From IMG/VR virus record IMGVR_UViG_3300046167_000270, positions 1 to 61,974 of that record: 61,974 bases of DNA; one strand, given 5' to 3'. Made by a program: the position numbers and the translations under genes. Positions within the stretch are counted from its first letter, which is position 1. Each line of letters begins with the position of its first letter. This document shows, piece after piece, positions 40,768 through 49,763 of the stretch. The notes beneath the pieces are model-generated. The model saw only the letters and a program-made list of their open reading frames with translations. It was not told the DNA's origin and made no database searches. The stretch is from a virus.

Positions 40768-41928
40768 TTAATTGTTCTTTTTTCTTGTTTTAAATTTCAA
40801 CTTAGAACTATCAACCCCATTAACCGCTTTTACTTTTAAACCACCTATAAAAACATCACCATTAGAACTAGGTCTAGGTTCTGCATTTATATTGTTAGAT
40901 TTAGCAACCATATCTTTTACAGCATCGGCTTTGCCTTGCTCGTAGAAATGATTGGCTATTGTATCAGCATTTCTAGCTGCATATACAGCTTTATGGTAGC
41001 CAACAGTATCACTAATCTCACCTTCTTTGTTTAAGAACTTCTTAACAAATGTACTTAAGCTTGATTGCTTTTCAACAACTTCATCTGGGTTTGAAACATT
41101 ATATCTAAAAGTTTTTTCACCAACGTTAAAATCGAAACCTTCAAAATCTTCATTTAGTAACTCTTTAGTATTGTTTTCAAACTTGTCACGAATTTGTTTT
41201 ACTTTCTCTTGTTCTTTGTTGTATCTATTGAAAAAGTCCAGTGCTTTTTTAGACTCATTACTTACGGTCGGCCTCAACTTGATTTCGTCGTAATACTTGT
41301 TTTTAGTGTCTTCTAAAAAACTCTTGGCTTTAGCAATTTCTTCTTTGAATGCGAGTTTCTTTTTTCTTACATCTCGCTCTTCATCCACTTCTTCATCATA
41401 TTTAAAAGTATCTTCCATTATAAAAGATATTTCATCATGATCAAGATGTGGTTTAGTATTTTTGTAATATTCTCTTAGTAGTGCCGTTTCATCTAACTGA
41501 CTATAATCTCTATTTAGTCTAGTATAGTCTTCTATAGTACCACCTGTTTCCTTCATAAAATTAACAAGCTTCTGTATATTTTCAGGCATAACAGGAGCTG
41601 GAGCTACTGGTTCTTCAATTACTGGTTGTTCTACAGGTTCTACACGTTCTACTTCTTTTATAGGAGATTCAGCTACTTTTTCGGTGGACCGTACTTCTTC
41701 AGCCACTGTTTCGCTACTTTCTTTGTTTCCTTTTTCTTTGACAACAACATCGCTATCATTTGTTTTTTGTTCTTGAACGGCATTTTCTTTTAACTCTACT
41801 TTATTTACTTCTGGTTCTGGTTTTTTATCTAAATTAACTTTAACAGTTTCTTCTATTTTTTTAGTTAATTTTTTAGGCTTTTTAATTTTAAGAGGTGCCT
41901 TCTCTTTATCTTGAATTGTTTCTGACAT
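40768..41928 (-). CDS. scaffold-like head protein (386 aa)
   Basis: Residues 1-115 are disordered, Lys/Glu/Pro/Val-rich (VEPVEQPVIEEPVAPAPVMP). The centre is charged coiled coil (RDVRKKKLAFKEEIAKAKSF). The C-terminus is basic. Composition and position between portal and major capsid genes fit an internal scaffold or prohead protein. No sequence family asserted. Confidence 0.6.
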   Translation of the reverse strand: MSETIQDKEKAPLKIKKPKKLTKKIEETVKVNLDKKPEPEVNKVELKENAVQEQKTNDSDVVVKEKGNKESSETVAEEVRSTEKVAESPIKEVERVEPVEQPVIEEPVAPAPVMPENIQKLVNFMKETGGTIEDYTRLNRDYSQLDETALLREYYKNTKPHLDHDEISFIMEDTFKYDEEVDEERDVRKKKLAFKEEIAKAKSFLEDTKNKYYDEIKLRPTVSNESKKALDFFNRYNKEQEKVKQIRDKFENNTKELLNEDFEGFDFNVGEKTFRYNVSNPDEVVEKQSSLSTFVKKFLNKEGEISDTVGYHKAVYAARNADTIANHFYEQGKADAVKDMVAKSNNINAEPRPSSNGDVFIGGLKVKAVNGVDSSKLKFKTRKKNN

Positions 41929-41952
41929 AATATAATATAATAATTAATAGTT

Positions 41953-44367
41953 TTAAGACATATTAAATGCACTTAAATCTAGACCTTCTGGATTTTCAGT
42001 TTCTGTAAAATTAGTAGGCGCCATATCATTTTTACGTTGACTAATCATTTCACTTTGCTGAGTACCTGATATTCTAGTTCTTTGATCTTTACGATCTTCT
42101 ATAAACGATTCTTTCTCTTTGTCTCTACCAATTTTCAATTTTTCTAATTGAACACTGTGGCCAAATTGAAACTCCGCTAATTCTTTTTTAAGTTGAGACT
42201 CTGTTTGCATTCTTTGTATTTCAAACTGAGATTTTGCTTGTTCTATTTGAATTTGAGTCTCTGCTAAAGCTTGTTGTTTTTGCATTTCTGCTAATGCTGC
42301 TTTTTCAGCTGTTTGTTGGTTAGCTTGCGCTTGCGCTTGTATATTAGCTTGTGCAGCTTTTTGTGCAGCTTCAGCTTTCTTTTTTCTTCTATATTTTAAA
42401 AACTTATTAGCTAGTTGTATATTTCTAACTTCTCTAATATCTATAGCATCTTCTAAGTCAATACCCCCAGACTTTAATGCTACTTGAATATTCTCTTCTA
42501 GCTTAGCTTTTTCTTCTTCATCTGGCTCTAAGTCTAAAAATATACCAAAGTCGTGTATGTTTAATTCGGTTAATTCATCTAGAGTTCCTACATTATATTG
42601 AGATATGCTATTTTCTAAAGAAGCTCTTGTTAATGGAAATTTTAAAGAATCAGCTATTCTTAAAGATATATTTTCACAAGCTCTTAATGTTAAAAATAAT
42701 TGACCTTCTAATATATGTCTTGTAGCAACATTTGAATTAGCTGCTGCAAGTTTTTGTAAACCTACTAAAGACTGCTTATCTGGTAGTGATCCATCTCTAG
42801 CTTCATTAAGTCCGGTTACATCTCTTATCATCTGTAGATAGTATTGATAAGTTTGTATAAGACTTTGTATTTTAGCACCACCTGATCCTGATTGTAGTTC
42901 TTGTATTGGAACTTTACCTCTATTAGCATCTCCATCAATAGTTGAAGATCTACCTACTACACTACCAGTTTGAAAATACATGTTTAAAGCTTCTCTAGGA
43001 TTATAATTAGTACCATTACCTAGATCAACTTCCGCTAATCCATCTACGTCTAAGAAAACACCATCTGGAACTACTCTTGACAACACTTGTTGTATTTTAA
43101 GATGAGTTAATTGAATCATATCAGCAAAACCGGTAGATCTTGAAACTAAAGATTCTATTCTACCTTTATACATCCTAGGTGCGCATATAGCGTAATTTAA
43201 AAATACTCTATTAGTATCAGCGTTAGGCCTTGTCATGTTCTCAGCTAACTTCCACTGCAACATCATAGGATGTCCTAATATTTTAGCTCCACTATACAAT
43301 GTCTCTATAGTTCTAGATACTCTTTCAAAATTATCATTTGGATCTGGATTAAAAGTATCAGGTTTTTCTAAAGCTTTTTCAAGACCAAAAGTATTTTTCT
43401 TAATTTTAAACACCTGATCTGAATATGTTTTATATTCAAAGTATAATACTTGAACTGTTAAATCATCTGATCTACCGTTCCAGTTTCTTAAGTACTCTGC
43501 ATTTCCTGGATATTTTTGTATAGTTTCCATTTCTTCGTTAGTTAAATTTGGAAACTGAGTTTTTAAATCCTGTAAAGAAACAGACTTAACTTCACCAGCA
43601 TAATATAAATCTTCAAAATTAGGATCTTCAGTATAAGAGTAAACTAACCTTGCTGGATCAACATATTCTACGCACACGCCTCTAGCTCTATCCCATCTAG
43701 TTTTTACAGCGCCAATGCCAAGAACTGTTAAATCATAACAAATCCTTTGTCTTGTTAAGTTATACTTATTTTGATCTAATACTTGGTTTATAACTTCTTC
43801 TTCAGCTACTTCTACACTTTGTTTAAAATCCATTTGTAAGTGCACTGCTAGCTCTTCTTTGTCTTGAGGTGCAGCATCAGGATCTACAGAATTAAAACCA
43901 TCAACATTTAAAACAGCTTTAGCTTCATTTAAAAAATCTTTAGCTACTATATCCGTCATTAATCCTTGAGCGTATTTAGTTCTTCTTTGAGCACATACTG
44001 GATCTTGAGCAAAAGCATTTATTTCGTAACTTCTATCAGCAATGCCGTTTACTACAATGTCTACAAATTTAGATAATACAGGCACTGGTTTCCAGTCTAA
44101 ATTTAAATATGATAAATCACCATCTATAGCTAGTTCATCTTTATATTTTTGAACAGGTTGCTCTCCTCTGGCATAGAGTCTTAATGTATGATAATGATTG
44201 TAATTAACAGCGTAACCAGACATACCAGCTCCACCTCTGTAGTTTCTAAACCATTCACCCTCTATTGCTCTACCCACAGCTAAACCATACTCTTCTGTTG
44301 CTTTTTCAGCATCAGGAACAACTTGATTTGGAAATGAACTATTATTACTAGTATAAATTTGCGCCAT
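41953..44367 (-). CDS. portal protein (804 aa)
   Basis: N-terminal wing with NYNHYHTLRLYARGEQPVQK and LNLDWKPVPVLSKFVDIVVN. The central region has RICYDLTVLGIGAVKTRWDR and DPARLVYSYTEDPNFEDLYY. A very long Gln/Lys/Glu coiled-coil C-terminus (~residues 660-770) probably forms the portal barrel. It follows TerL by two bases, the standard order, and resembles crAss-like portals in length. Confidence 0.8.
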   Translation of the reverse strand: MAQIYTSNNSSFPNQVVPDAEKATEEYGLAVGRAIEGEWFRNYRGGAGMSGYAVNYNHYHTLRLYARGEQPVQKYKDELAIDGDLSYLNLDWKPVPVLSKFVDIVVNGIADRSYEINAFAQDPVCAQRRTKYAQGLMTDIVAKDFLNEAKAVLNVDGFNSVDPDAAPQDKEELAVHLQMDFKQSVEVAEEEVINQVLDQNKYNLTRQRICYDLTVLGIGAVKTRWDRARGVCVEYVDPARLVYSYTEDPNFEDLYYAGEVKSVSLQDLKTQFPNLTNEEMETIQKYPGNAEYLRNWNGRSDDLTVQVLYFEYKTYSDQVFKIKKNTFGLEKALEKPDTFNPDPNDNFERVSRTIETLYSGAKILGHPMMLQWKLAENMTRPNADTNRVFLNYAICAPRMYKGRIESLVSRSTGFADMIQLTHLKIQQVLSRVVPDGVFLDVDGLAEVDLGNGTNYNPREALNMYFQTGSVVGRSSTIDGDANRGKVPIQELQSGSGGAKIQSLIQTYQYYLQMIRDVTGLNEARDGSLPDKQSLVGLQKLAAANSNVATRHILEGQLFLTLRACENISLRIADSLKFPLTRASLENSISQYNVGTLDELTELNIHDFGIFLDLEPDEEEKAKLEENIQVALKSGGIDLEDAIDIREVRNIQLANKFLKYRRKKKAEAAQKAAQANIQAQAQANQQTAEKAALAEMQKQQALAETQIQIEQAKSQFEIQRMQTESQLKKELAEFQFGHSVQLEKLKIGRDKEKESFIEDRKDQRTRISGTQQSEMISQRKNDMAPTNFTETENPEGLDLSAFNMS

Positions 44368-44369
44368 AT

Positions 44370-46595
44370 TTATTTTATAATTTTTGAAATGCTTCCCTTA
44401 TTGTCATATCTTTTAATTCCAAGATATATAGGTTGTCTTTTTAGATCGGGTACAGGTTTATACCTGTTTTTATTACAAGCCATAATAGCTAAACCAGAAC
44501 TTATAGTAGCATCATGCTTTGTTCTGTTGTTTATATTAAAAACTGCCCAATCTTCTAATGTTTTTTGAAGATACATATCACCATATTCTTCATTGTTTAA
44601 TCCTACATATTCTTCGATATAAGATTCTATAGCAGCCGCGTGAGCTTGCTTAATGTCTTCACTTGAGTTAGGTATTCCACCTATTTCTCTTTCAGTGGTA
44701 GATAACTTATTCCAGACTTTGTCAGGTCTATTCATTGAATAACCTCTATAACCTCTTCTTTTTAAATGATACAAAAGTCTAGGTTTGTTATTTTCACATA
44801 GTATTGGCATACCATAAAATATCATAGCCATCAATACATCTTCAAAAAATATTTCAGCTGTTTGTGGTCTAGCTACATATTCTAAGAAAAAATGATTAGG
44901 TGGTGCGTCTTCCATTGAAAACTTAGTTAAACCATGTAAAGCTCCGTTAGATCCTTTACCATCAACTGTACCTGATATATCATAACTATCACAACCAAAA
45001 GCTCCAAGGTGTTCATTTCCAGGGTATTTAACTCCACTCTTTACTATCACTCGATTTTGCAAGTTTTTAGGCGGCACCCAAGTTATTAAAAATCTACCAG
45101 TATTATCTGGTATAAAATCTACAATAGTATCTTTAATACCATTTTGCCAAATAAACTTACCTTTAGTAACATTAGCTCTATTGTTAAATTCTTCGTTATA
45201 ATCTATTTGTTGATATATTCTAGTTAGATTAAATAAACTTTGTTTAGACTCATCTCTAAAAGCGTGCTGCTCTGTTCTTGGAAATTGTCTGTAATATTCA
45301 TTTAAACTGTCTTGATCATTTTTTAATCCTTCAACTTCATTTTCCCAGTGCTCGATAACTCCTGTTGTAATTTCAAAACCGTCAACTCCTTTGACTGTAT
45401 CTTCACCTCTAACGAAGACAGGTAATCCATAAGTATCGATGAATCCTTCGTAGTTCCACTCCATAGGAACGAACAAGCTATAGAGTCCAGAAGATGTTTG
45501 TCCGTTTCTATTTCTTTTAGTAACGTCTGAATTGTAGTAAAGTTTTTTAAAATTGTTTCCACCTTTATCTAAAGCATTTGAAGTTGAGCCCATCATGCAC
45601 TTACCTACTATTCTTGAACCAAGACGTAGTGTAGTTTTTGTAACTCTCCAGTTGTTTAATATGTTGTCAGGTCTTTCCCATTTACCACTTTCATCATGAG
45701 CTAATAGTTTTAGCTTTTCACCATCGTAAGAGTTATCACCAGTATTTTTCCAGTCAATAGTTGTATCAAGTCCGTCTAGTTCTCTAAGCTGTTCATTCGA
45801 CTCAAGCTTTCTTCTAGTAAGTTTCGATGCTGGAACTCTATAAGCCAATTCAGTTTTTGGCCTGTCCATACCATCTTGAATGGGTTTAAAAAAGAACGGG
45901 TAGTTAACTGATATGGGTACAACTTTATCCGTGAACATTTTTTTGGCATCTGCTCCAGACTTGGACAGTATACCGAATCTAGCATCGGAAGATATTGTAG
46001 CTTGGTTAACAAGTTCTGCGCTCGACATAAAAGAGAATCCAGATCGTCTGTTTTTGAGATAGCACATACCGTAACATCTTGTATCGGCTTTACATGCTTC
46101 CCAAAATATAAAGAAGAGTCTGTTTGCTTCTCTAAAGTCTGGTGCTCCAACGTCAATCTTTGACCATTGCAAGTACATGTAATGAGTGCCAGTAATGTAA
46201 GTATTAACACCATTGTTATAAAACCAAAATCCTTTTTCTCGTCTAGTAAATTCATTGTCTATATAGTCGTACCATTTCTCTTTAAAATCTGTAGGATATT
46301 CTTCCCAATCAAATCTTGTTTTTATTCTTTGTAATTCTTTTGGATATTCAAACTTTTCCCAATATTGTTCCGCTTTGTTCTTGCTTCGTTTAAACGATTC
46401 ATCTGCTGTTGGTAAAGCAATCCGGAGATTTTGTATTTCAATGATTTGTCCAATTTTACCTGTTTTACTTATTACTATAAAATCATAATCAGAGTTATAG
46501 CCATACTCCCATTTTTTAAACCTGTTGTTTTTAGCTAATATTTTAGGATTTACAACGTCCTTAATCTCTTTCCAAAGTGTTTGATTATAACTCAC
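44370..46595 (-). CDS. terminase large subunit (741 aa)
   Basis: DNA-packaging motor. YITGTHYMYLQWSKIDVGAP (~residues 113-132) precedes the ATPase: Walker A-like KNRRSGFS (~180) and Walker B LKLLAHDE (~290). The nuclease shows FGCDSYDISG and the later AMIFYGMPILCENNKPRLLY. Length and motifs resemble crAss-like TerL. The apparent start is GTG, overlapping the preceding stop by four bases. Confidence 0.85.
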   Translation of the reverse strand: MSYNQTLWKEIKDVVNPKILAKNNRFKKWEYGYNSDYDFIVISKTGKIGQIIEIQNLRIALPTADESFKRSKNKAEQYWEKFEYPKELQRIKTRFDWEEYPTDFKEKWYDYIDNEFTRREKGFWFYNNGVNTYITGTHYMYLQWSKIDVGAPDFREANRLFFIFWEACKADTRCYGMCYLKNRRSGFSFMSSAELVNQATISSDARFGILSKSGADAKKMFTDKVVPISVNYPFFFKPIQDGMDRPKTELAYRVPASKLTRRKLESNEQLRELDGLDTTIDWKNTGDNSYDGEKLKLLAHDESGKWERPDNILNNWRVTKTTLRLGSRIVGKCMMGSTSNALDKGGNNFKKLYYNSDVTKRNRNGQTSSGLYSLFVPMEWNYEGFIDTYGLPVFVRGEDTVKGVDGFEITTGVIEHWENEVEGLKNDQDSLNEYYRQFPRTEQHAFRDESKQSLFNLTRIYQQIDYNEEFNNRANVTKGKFIWQNGIKDTIVDFIPDNTGRFLITWVPPKNLQNRVIVKSGVKYPGNEHLGAFGCDSYDISGTVDGKGSNGALHGLTKFSMEDAPPNHFFLEYVARPQTAEIFFEDVLMAMIFYGMPILCENNKPRLLYHLKRRGYRGYSMNRPDKVWNKLSTTEREIGGIPNSSEDIKQAHAAAIESYIEEYVGLNNEEYGDMYLQKTLEDWAVFNINNRTKHDATISSGLAIMACNKNRYKPVPDLKRQPIYLGIKRYDNKGSISKIIK

Positions 46596-46867
46596 TTACT
46601 TCTCCCTTCCGCGAAACCTTTAAAAGCTTTTTGTTCTTTAACTTCTTTAGGTTTATTGTTTAGCATGTCTTCTTCTTCTTGTATTCTAGTTAATATTTCA
46701 AAAGCATCCATTATAGCTAGCTTTTTAGTAGCGGCAGCATTTTTAAGTCTGTCAGCACTTACATCATCGTCTGAGTCTACGATCTTTTCTTTTGCCACCT
46801 TAATTAACTCCTCAATTGCCTTTTGCCCAGCTTGGATTATTTTCTTTTTCGTTTCCTTGGTATTCAT
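46592..46867 (-). CDS. putative terminase small subunit (91 aa)
   Basis: Helical, highly charged protein (MNTKETKKKIIQAGQKAIEE, LAIMDAFEILTRIQEEEDML) immediately upstream of and overlapping TerL. Position and composition fit a TerS-like DNA-recognition subunit; no HTH motif is certain. Confidence 0.5.
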   Translation of the reverse strand: MNTKETKKKIIQAGQKAIEELIKVAKEKIVDSDDDVSADRLKNAAATKKLAIMDAFEILTRIQEEEDMLNNKPKEVKEQKAFKGFAEGRSK

Positions 46868-47405
46868 GCGTTAAAGCTATATCATTTAATTTCATACAAT
46901 AAAGTCGTTCACCTTCTATAATAAACTCAAATTCAGAGTTTGGTGTAAACGTTACAAGTGTCCCAGGTGTTATTCCTATGGCTTCTAAGGCGCTATTAGT
47001 ATATTTCATTATACCAACATTAGGTTGTTCTTTCCTGTTTTCTAAAATGCTTTTATTTTTAATTGGCTTAACAAAGCAATAATCTAAATGAGTATTTAGA
47101 TTATACATATATATTTGTTGTGGAGATACAAAGTATAAGTTATCTTTAAAGAAAGTAGAGCTATTACGCTCTCTGCCTTTTTGATCGTACCATCTTCTAA
47201 ATATATTGTGATGAACATATAATTCATCACCTATATTTATTTTAGTAGCATAAGCTGCAGGAGTTGAAACTACTACAGCTTTTTTACTAATAAATCTATG
47301 GTTTTCAATGCTAGTATTGATAATAAGGTTAGTATCATCAACTCTTCGTATATTGTCATACCTGTCATTTAGTGGTTTAACAATGAAGTTATATAAGCTT
47401 TGCAT
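46812..47405 (-). CDS. GroES-like co-chaperonin, diverged (197 aa)
   Basis: The C-terminal half (GTLVTFTPNSEFEFIIEGER then LYCMKLNDIAL) matches the end of the GroES barrel, and VVSTPAAYATKINIGDELYV resembles its beginning, with a long insertion between them (residues ~62-140). It may be a modified GroES analogue (as T4 gp31 is) that adapts a chaperonin to the capsid protein; it lies in the head module. A normal GroES is also encoded at 55578-55838. Confidence 0.5.
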   Translation of the reverse strand: MQSLYNFIVKPLNDRYDNIRRVDDTNLIINTSIENHRFISKKAVVVSTPAAYATKINIGDELYVHHNIFRRWYDQKGRERNSSTFFKDNLYFVSPQQIYMYNLNTHLDYCFVKPIKNKSILENRKEQPNVGIMKYTNSALEAIGITPGTLVTFTPNSEFEFIIEGERLYCMKLNDIALTHEYQGNEKENNPSWAKGN

Positions 47406-47629
47406 TAATACTTAAGATCATACTCTACTGATACAGCCATATTAGAATTAAACTTTTTCCAAGGTAAGACTTCATTATTTTTAGTTATAAAAATATTATA
47501 TGACTGGTCTTGATCTTCAAAAAGAATATCACTAATTGTATGTCCACCATATACTTCCTGACCAGTTGAATAATGCATTGCATCATTTTTATAGTCAGAA
47601 CCTATACTAATCTTTCTTATCTTCGACAT
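47405..47629 (-). CDS. small hypothetical protein (74 aa)
   Basis: Start placed at 47629 (MSKIRKISIGSDYKNDAMHY); an upstream ATG at 47650 would lengthen the overlap. Beta-rich with GGHTISDILFEDQDQSYNIF. It overlaps the next gene start by one base. Unknown function. Confidence 0.55.
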   Translation of the reverse strand: MSKIRKISIGSDYKNDAMHYSTGQEVYGGHTISDILFEDQDQSYNIFITKNNEVLPWKKFNSNMAVSVEYDLKY

Positions 47630-47858
47630 CTGACTTAGTGTAAGATCCATCTTTTAAATCTACATTAATACTTCCATATTTCTCTTGTAGATCTTTTTTA
47701 ACTTGCTCAACGTTAGCTCTTGATTTAGCAGCTTGCATAGTTAAATCTTGCATAGTCACCTGTACTCCTCCCATTTGCATTAATATCTCATTGTACTGTG
47801 TTGCAGAATTAAGAACTAATTCTAACTCGTCTTTAGTTAATTTATTTTTCTTTGCCAT
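47607..47858 (-). CDS. small coiled-coil protein (83 aa)
   Basis: MAKKNKLTKDELELVLNSAT..., with a clear heptad pattern in the middle (LTMQAAKSRANVEQVKKDLQ). Unknown; a chaperone-like or assembly role is possible in this head module. Confidence 0.55.
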   Translation of the reverse strand: MAKKNKLTKDELELVLNSATQYNEILMQMGGVQVTMQDLTMQAAKSRANVEQVKKDLQEKYGSINVDLKDGSYTKSDVEDKKD

Positions 47859-47898
47859 TTTATTTGATTTTATTTGATTGTTTGTTTGTTTTGTTGTT

Positions 47899-48474
47899 TT
47901 AATATATAGCTACACAGTCTGTACCGGCGACTAATTTCTTTGCTAACATAGGAGCTTTATGTCCTACTACTGTACCTGGTTGACAACTTTTAAATTCAAC
48001 TGGATTACCAGCTTCAGTAACTATTGTAATGTCTTGCGCTGAAGATTTACCATTGTATACAACAGCTCCTCTTTTACCTGTATTAGGTATATTTGCTCCA
48101 GTTGCACTAACCGTGATTTGACAACCACTACCACCTGAATTAGCTGCAGCTAAAGTTACTACCATACCTGCCACATATCCAGTTCCACCTGTCGCACTAC
48201 TAGTAAGTTCAACTCCAGTTACAGCACCACCTGTTACTTCTGTTATGTTAAATGAAGCACCAGTTCCACCTGAAGGGGCACTAGCTCCTGATTGAGCTAC
48301 AGTATCACCAACATCGCTCGAATCAAAACCACTACCACCATTTGTTATAGTAAGTGCTCCTTGAAGCGACCCAGCAGATATAGCTACAGCGTCGTGACCA
48401 AAAACTCTAGGTTCTTGTTGCATTAATCCATTTACGGGATCCAACACAGGTTCCCATTCGTTATATTCAGCCAT
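47899..48474 (-). CDS. Gly/Ser-rich virion protein (191 aa)
   Basis: Residues ~36-125 are a Gly/Ser/Thr beta module with GGSGF, GTGASFNITEV and GGTGYVAGMVVTL. It is flanked by a conserved-looking start (PVNGLMQQEPRVFGHDAVAI) and end (PGTVVGHKAPMLAKKLVAGT). The module resembles insertions in the ring and nozzle proteins. Likely a capsid surface or decoration protein; inferred. Confidence 0.5.
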   Translation of the reverse strand: MAEYNEWEPVLDPVNGLMQQEPRVFGHDAVAISAGSLQGALTITNGGSGFDSSDVGDTVAQSGASAPSGGTGASFNITEVTGGAVTGVELTSSATGGTGYVAGMVVTLAAANSGGSGCQITVSATGANIPNTGKRGAVVYNGKSSAQDITIVTEAGNPVEFKSCQPGTVVGHKAPMLAKKLVAGTDCVAIY

Positions 48475-48476
48475 TT

Positions 48477-48929
48477 TTATTTATTTATTTTTGTTATTTT
48501 TTCAGCACCACGACTTCCGAAGTATGCTACGTAAACTGTTACCAGTAATGTTTTTAATAAGTTTATCCAAGCATCATCAACTTGAAACTGTAAATGAAAA
48601 GAATCTACAGCCATCATGAACACAGCTGATGCTGTTAAAAATATAAGAGCTAAAGGTCTCGTGTTTTTACTTAACCAAGAGTCTGATTTCATATCAGCTC
48701 TCCATCTACTTGAAACTTCTTTTAATTCTTGTAAATCTTGCTCTATAAGCTTCATAGCATGCTCTTTATCAACAGCCTTAATCTTATTATCACTTGATAT
48801 AAGATTTTTTACTACGCCAAGAGTTCCTTGGTTAGGTAATATATCTCCTATAGCATCTAAAACTTTAGGAGCTTTACTAGCTAGAAAAGCCCCTACTTTA
48901 GTTTCTTTAAATGATTTTTTTTCAGCCAT
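48477..48929 (-). CDS. holin-like membrane protein (150 aa)
   Basis: Cytosolic helical N-terminus, then SSRWRADMKSDSWLSKNTRP followed by two hydrophobic segments (LALIFLTASAVFMMAVDSF and LLKTLLVTVYVAYFG, ~residues 92-140) and a basic tail. This is the layout of the holin_3TMs family, which opens the inner membrane for the endolysin. The amidase lies 4 kb upstream in the same unit. Confidence 0.65.
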   Translation of the reverse strand: MAEKKSFKETKVGAFLASKAPKVLDAIGDILPNQGTLGVVKNLISSDNKIKAVDKEHAMKLIEQDLQELKEVSSRWRADMKSDSWLSKNTRPLALIFLTASAVFMMAVDSFHLQFQVDDAWINLLKTLLVTVYVAYFGSRGAEKITKINK

Positions 48930-49762
48930 TACGATTTATCAACAGTTTTACCTTGTTTTTTCTGAGCCTCTAATTGTTCATCTACAGCTTGCTGAACTTG
49001 GTCTTTGTCACCTTGACTACTAATTACCACGTTTTGATCTAAGTCTTTACTTGCTTTATCACCTTTAGTAGTTGCTACAGCTTCTCTGTTTTGCTGTTCA
49101 GTTTTCACTTTCTTATTTTCTACTTTCTTATAAACGGTTCTTGTTTTCTTAATTTTACCTCTCTTACCAGTAACTGGATCATAACCTGTTTCATAATAAA
49201 CTTCTTCTACAGGTTGCATACCTCCTTGCATTTGATCACCTTTATCAACTTCTTGTGTAGTAAGCTTAGTTCCGATAGTTTTATCTTTAACATCAGCCTT
49301 TTTTAATACATTTCTAGGATTTACTTCTGGCCCTGGTTTTTTTCCAGTTGTTTTAGAATCAGTAGTGGTCTTATAAAGATTTTTTTCTTTCCATAACTCA
49401 CCTGCCTTTTGAAAATCTTCTAAACTAGAATATTTATCTTTAACACCATCTTTATTTTGGTTCCATAGATCTGCATAACTGCCTTCAGCTTCAAAGTGTT
49501 TTTTCCAGTTTGTAGTGGTATCTGTTGTTTCAGTACCATCTGGATTTTGCGTTATAGATGATGATACGTCAACTGCATTCCAGTTTTCGTTTTCAACTCC
49601 ATCTTCTACTTTTTTATCCAATTTTTGCTGAGCTTCTTCTTTTGTTTTTGGTTCACCGTTATTGTAAGCCATAGTGTTACCATTAGCTTTAAAAGGGCTC
49701 TGATTAAGGAACCCTTTGCTTTTTAATGGATTTACTCTTTTGTCTCCTAGTTTAAAAGCCAT
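48929..49762 (-). CDS. low-complexity charged protein (277 aa)
   Basis: N-terminal NQSPFKANGNTMAYNNGEP (~residues 20-38), then long Lys/Glu/Gln/Asp-rich, probably disordered sequence with VYYETGYDPVTGKRGKIKKT. One of several basic late proteins with an SPxK-type motif. Possibly packaged with DNA; function unknown. Overlaps the holin start by one base. Confidence 0.5.
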   Translation of the reverse strand: MAFKLGDKRVNPLKSKGFLNQSPFKANGNTMAYNNGEPKTKEEAQQKLDKKVEDGVENENWNAVDVSSSITQNPDGTETTDTTTNWKKHFEAEGSYADLWNQNKDGVKDKYSSLEDFQKAGELWKEKNLYKTTTDSKTTGKKPGPEVNPRNVLKKADVKDKTIGTKLTTQEVDKGDQMQGGMQPVEEVYYETGYDPVTGKRGKIKKTRTVYKKVENKKVKTEQQNREAVATTKGDKASKDLDQNVVISSQGDKDQVQQAVDEQLEAQKKQGKTVDKS

Positions 49763-49763
49763 A

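Noticed and set aside
45323-46255. Minus-strand ORFs of 79 and 159 residues within the terminase gene
   Set aside because: Same strand, different frames of an intact TerL coding sequence with recognisable ATPase and nuclease motifs.
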